Source: a virus. From it: DNA of 24,621 nucleotides. This document shows, one piece after another, positions 23,001 to 24,621 of this stretch (positions within the stretch are counted from its first letter, which is position 1; every line of letters begins with the position of its first letter). Location of the stretch: positions 1-24,621 of IMG/VR virus record IMGVR_UViG_3300042350_003189. One strand, 5' to 3'. The position numbers and the translations under genes were made by a program. The notes under the pieces were generated by a model. It ran no database searches. It was not told the DNA's origin and saw only the letters and a program-made list of their open reading frames with translations.

Positions 23001-23677
23001 CATTTAAATTTGTATGGGGGATACTTGGTGGAATTGGTAAAATGTTTACCGGTGATTTCATGGGAGGACTAAAACAAATCGGTAGTGCAATTACTGAATA
23101 CATAATGACACCTATTAATTTTGTTAAAGGTTTATTTGAAGGATTTGTTGGTCTGTTTACGGGTATAGCAGATAAGATAAAAGGAGTAATCAAAGATTTA
23201 CTACCAGGATGGGCATTGGATATATTAGGATTGGGTGAAGAGTCTGCACCAGCAACATCTGGTGGTAGCAAATCAGAGTCAGTTCAAGTTGCAGCTGCGG
23301 CGAAGGGTGGTGAAGTTGCAAAGGGTGGTATGATGTTAGTTGGTGAAAAAGGACCGGAGATTGTTACATTACCACAAGGTGCCTCTGTTGCATCCACCAG
23401 TGCAGGAGAACAAACTGGTGGAATATTAAGTGCAATGGGTGTTGACGATATGGGTGGCACATCTGGTGGAATCGCCACATCAGGAAACGGTGGTGGTAAT
23501 AATATGTCAAATGTAGAAAAGAAACTGGACACACTTATTACATTATTCTCACAAGCTGCAAACCAACCAACAGTTATCAAGTTTGGTGATAAGACCGTGG
23601 AAGAAATTAAAGGTCAACTAAACTTCAAAAAAGCATATACGATAGGAACGGATAATAGTTATGGTCGTTCAATCTAA
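20033..23677 (+). CDS. Tail tape measure protein
   Basis: This 1214-residue protein sets tail length and is carried in the tube lumen. Residues 1-270 are long Lys/Glu-rich coiled coils (KLRRQELGVTQEIMNLRKKL, KEKREQLEMARDIAMESIDI). Residues about 355-378 hold a hydrophobic segment (GPQAAIFGILAAVALVVDMF). The region 380-680 is helical with KAEEMNKLGLDKQLQEKLAN, and 700-1075 carries repeated hydrophobic Gly/Ile/Phe-rich stretches such as PILDMVHGLMDGATQGGG and IIDNIMAPFKFVWGILGGIG. Near the end is GGMMLVGEKGPEIVTLPQGA (about 1099-1118), a motif found at the C-terminus of many tape measures. It takes the place of T4 gp29 (590 residues) but is twice as long, without visible similarity to it. The Shine-Dalgarno is weak (GGA), suggesting coupling to the 66-aa gene. 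Confidence 0.9.
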   Translation: MAKETQNNKNDGELIKLRRQELGVTQEIMNLRKKLESLSARDLSNIKEIEKLKKSILNLETKKSEISKKLIDSDEKVKKIKEDTLDTVEKTAKKEKEQVDLTKEHQKQLRENKKILNDVQDTSADIQNLTKQLLKDDKSRNDLVDRLNGAYQVSQGLVQSIQSGVKDTSEEYKNFVSIGKDVQSLLLSSVNLEAQINESRKMASQGMYDEVDVREQESLLRKINIELEDEDVKLTKEKREQLEMARDIAMESIDIAKKQNEINEEAAKIAEGHNKSISNSSELLGGLFDKTEGLVSKLPGGDKLLKVFGFEKMKSQINENLGGTLTNVINGFKEGGVSGFKALGQGAMQFGKTLLMGPQAAIFGILAAVALVVDMFMDLDGAVSEVQKELGGTKKEALAAHEAAHDMAHEMNLVGVNTKEVVKGMSTVSEIMGGIDVKNMMQAPGMKEMVKDATLLSEKFGMSKEEIENVHTLSTITGKSMSTLAGEAIQVAGGVMKTKDAVKLLGGISKDVAISFKGGTKELIAAAAKAKLLGTDLKKVKDIGMGMLDIETSLEKEMEARAILGRDINLDRAREAALSGDVATLQDELLTQAGSLKQFQDGGPLKQKALADAMGMTVEEMTDMLTKAEEMNKLGLDKQLQEKLANATAEEKAAIYKKQAETLQGEARDLALRKAAEEESASTAEKFGDIMTKIKETAMKLVTPILDMVHGLMDGATQGGGLLDVFDGIISTLKPIMEIIFGIGKIIFQSLIFPFKLVFSIVSPIIDAVKEVFSAFSSGEKDATSISDIFDGIAGVMSTIQDVVGGIVKVFIGGLIEPGKILWKSIITPLWETFKGIYDTLSKAFEPLFAATGEGEKTAGVMETIKKVISSLSPVLEVIGGLIAGVIMKPFEMFANLIQIVIKLFTGDMTGAVDKLGEYLFDYFLGIPEMVITAVSKIIDGIFGTNLTAGVTDFFAFIKDGFKSIAGLIEPIFGFIKKIGGLIIDNIMAPFKFVWGILGGIGKMFTGDFMGGLKQIGSAITEYIMTPINFVKGLFEGFVGLFTGIADKIKGVIKDLLPGWALDILGLGEESAPATSGGSKSESVQVAAAAKGGEVAKGGMMLVGEKGPEIVTLPQGASVASTSAGEQTGGILSAMGVDDMGGTSGGIATSGNGGGNNMSNVEKKLDTLITLFSQAANQPTVIKFGDKTVEEIKGQLNFKKAYTIGTDNSYGRSI

Positions 23678-23694
23678 TAATCCAACGTTTTAGA

Positions 23695-23702
23695 TATTTA
23701 TT
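23695..23702 (+). promoter_or_regulatory. Putative late promoter before the last gene
   Basis: TATTTATT lies 19 bp before ATG 23722 and after the tape-measure stop. It is the eleventh copy of the recurring octamer. Confidence 0.5.
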
Positions 23703-23721
23703 GTAAATAACAGGTATCAAA

Positions 23722-24621
23722 ATGGCATTATTAGATTTATCATCCGACTTATCAAGATTTCGTTCCGAAACTTCAAAAGAGGCAAAAAATACTCCTGAAG
23801 CTTCGAAGGCAACGAACAATAAGAATTTTGCAACGATGCAACCTATAACTCAAAAGTTGTCATCGTTCTCCCCTACAATCAATAAGGTTGAAACCAAAAA
23901 GTTAGAAGACAATCTTGGTTCCACCCGATTGGATGATATACGTAAATTTGCGATGGAGAACCTCCTAATAAATTCTGTATCCAGATTCTCAGATGTAAAT
24001 CTTGCCTTTAAAGAAGAAAGTTTAGGACAGATTTCAACAGAACAAGTTGCATCCAGATACAACAAATTGCAACAAGGTGGATTTGTTAGTCGCCTTGATA
24101 AATCAAATACTCTTGTTGTAAAGACAACACAAGGAACAAACAATCTAACTTCTCCAATTGATATAGTTGTAAATAAGAATGATGCATCGGATAACATTCA
24201 AAATCCGAATATAAACATCACACCGTCTAAACTTACATTTGACCGAGCAAACACAACTCCAAATATCAAACCAGTTGTTGGTGATGCCACAGATAATATC
24301 ACGAATCCAAACATTGATATAATTCCGGGTCAACTTACATTTGATAGAAGTAACTCAAGTCCAAATATTTCGGTAAACAAAAATGATGCATCCGATAATA
24401 TTACAAACCCAGATGTTGTAATCAACAATGTTCCTTTAACATTTGATAGAACAAAGTCCAGTCCAAATTTAGTTATCAAACAAGATGATGCAATTGACAA
24501 TATCACAAATCCAAATGTTGATATAGTAAAGAAGGCACTTTCATTTGATAGAACAAAACAATCTGTAAACATTAATACTGATTTGGTTTCTCCGATTAAC
24601 AACATCGTTGACCCAAAGATT
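23722..24621 (+). CDS. Repeat-containing tail/baseplate-associated protein, 3'-truncated
   Basis: The frame is open to the end of the window (300 codons), so the full length is unknown. The N-terminus is MALLDLSSDLSRFRSETSKE, then a polar region with KFAMENLLINSVSRFSDVNL (about residues 76-95). From about residue 150 the protein is made of 34-residue repeats with the pattern D-A-x-D-N-I-x-N-P...(L)TFDR....PN(I/L). Four full units and part of a fifth are visible. In T4-like phages the genes after the tape measure encode tube-cap and baseplate proteins, so a baseplate or tail-surface component is likely from position. I recognise no family. AGGT before the ATG (23712-23715) is the likely Shine-Dalgarno. 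Confidence 0.75.
   Translation, partial: MALLDLSSDLSRFRSETSKEAKNTPEASKATNNKNFATMQPITQKLSSFSPTINKVETKKLEDNLGSTRLDDIRKFAMENLLINSVSRFSDVNLAFKEESLGQISTEQVASRYNKLQQGGFVSRLDKSNTLVVKTTQGTNNLTSPIDIVVNKNDASDNIQNPNINITPSKLTFDRANTTPNIKPVVGDATDNITNPNIDIIPGQLTFDRSNSSPNISVNKNDASDNITNPDVVINNVPLTFDRTKSSPNLVIKQDDAIDNITNPNVDIVKKALSFDRTKQSVNINTDLVSPINNIVDPKI
24169..24621 (+). repeat. 102-bp coding tandem repeat (34-residue unit), at least 4.4 copies
   Basis: The anchor GATGC occurs at 24181, 24283, 24385 and 24487, exactly 102 bp apart, in frame each time. Units are roughly 24169-24270, 24271-24372, 24373-24474 and 24475-24576, with a fifth cut by the window end. Third positions differ freely while D-N-I-x-N-P and T/S-F-D-R persist, showing selection on the protein. 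The weaker LTSPIDIVV before the first unit may be an older copy. Confidence 0.9.

Noticed and set aside
22276-23271. Two antisense ORFs of 157-160 codons under the tape measure
   Set aside because: Pro/Ser/Ile-rich mirror of a Gly/Ile-rich protein; no start signals and every supported gene lies on the other strand.
24169-24621. Possible CRISPR array or intergenic repeat
   Set aside because: Period of 102 bp without identical repeats, in frame, with protein-level conservation: coding tandem repeat.
1-24621. tRNA, rRNA or integrase genes
   Set aside because: None seen on reading; no cloverleaf-like segment or attachment site is apparent, and nearly all sequence is virion coding.

Overview
The window is the virion-structure region of a tailed, T4-like dsDNA phage (contractile-tail myovirus). 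All supported genes lie on the + strand. Gene order follows the T4 head-to-tail plan: large terminase (partial), portal gp20, small core-type genes, prohead protease gp21, scaffold gp22, major capsid gp23, neck gp13 and gp14, tail terminator gp15, sheath gp18, tube gp19, hub/chaperone gp26 with gp51-like sequence, a long tape measure, and the start of a repeat-rich tail or baseplate gene (partial). The DNA is AT-rich. Most start codons follow a GGAG-type Shine-Dalgarno, so the host appears to use classical SD initiation. A phage PhoH and a phage-encoded ribosomal protein bS21 fit an aquatic T4-like phage, but the host cannot be named from this sequence.

Layout. 1-945: terminase C-terminal part with its nuclease domain. 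1009-2895: portal. 2944-7474: a tightly packed operon holding three unrecognised or core-type genes, gp21, a DUF3008-like protein, bS21, an Alt/ModA-like ADP-ribosyltransferase and a 57-aa ORF. 7583-10251: acidic scaffold and major capsid, closed by a strong terminator. 10368-11111: a hydrophobic candidate internal protein with its own promoter and terminator. 11187-15174: a membrane-anchored protein, PhoH, gp13, gp14 and gp15. 15214-18580: a coiled-coil protein, sheath and tube. 18681-19764: gp26 followed, in the +1 frame, by a gp51-like reading frame that has no start codon of its own. 19820-23677: a 66-aa ORF and the tape measure. 23722-end: a protein with exact 34-residue repeats.

Two system-level signals stand out. 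First, all eleven intergenic gaps of 39 bp or more carry an A/T octamer TATTTAT(A/T), and none of the shorter gaps does. It is probably the phage late promoter and divides the window into about a dozen transcription units. Second, the gp26/gp51 pair looks like one gene expressed by programmed +1 (or -2) frameshifting on a T7 run, just upstream of the tape measure, as in the G/GT chaperones of other tailed phages.

The head operon also combines host-takeover functions (bS21 and the ADP-ribosyltransferase) with the maturation protease. Several proteins here start with a short basic/hydrophobic peptide ending in hydrophobic-x-Glu. This resembles the T4 capsid-targeting sequence and suggests that the ADP-ribosyltransferase and the 247-aa protein are packaged in the capsid and injected.
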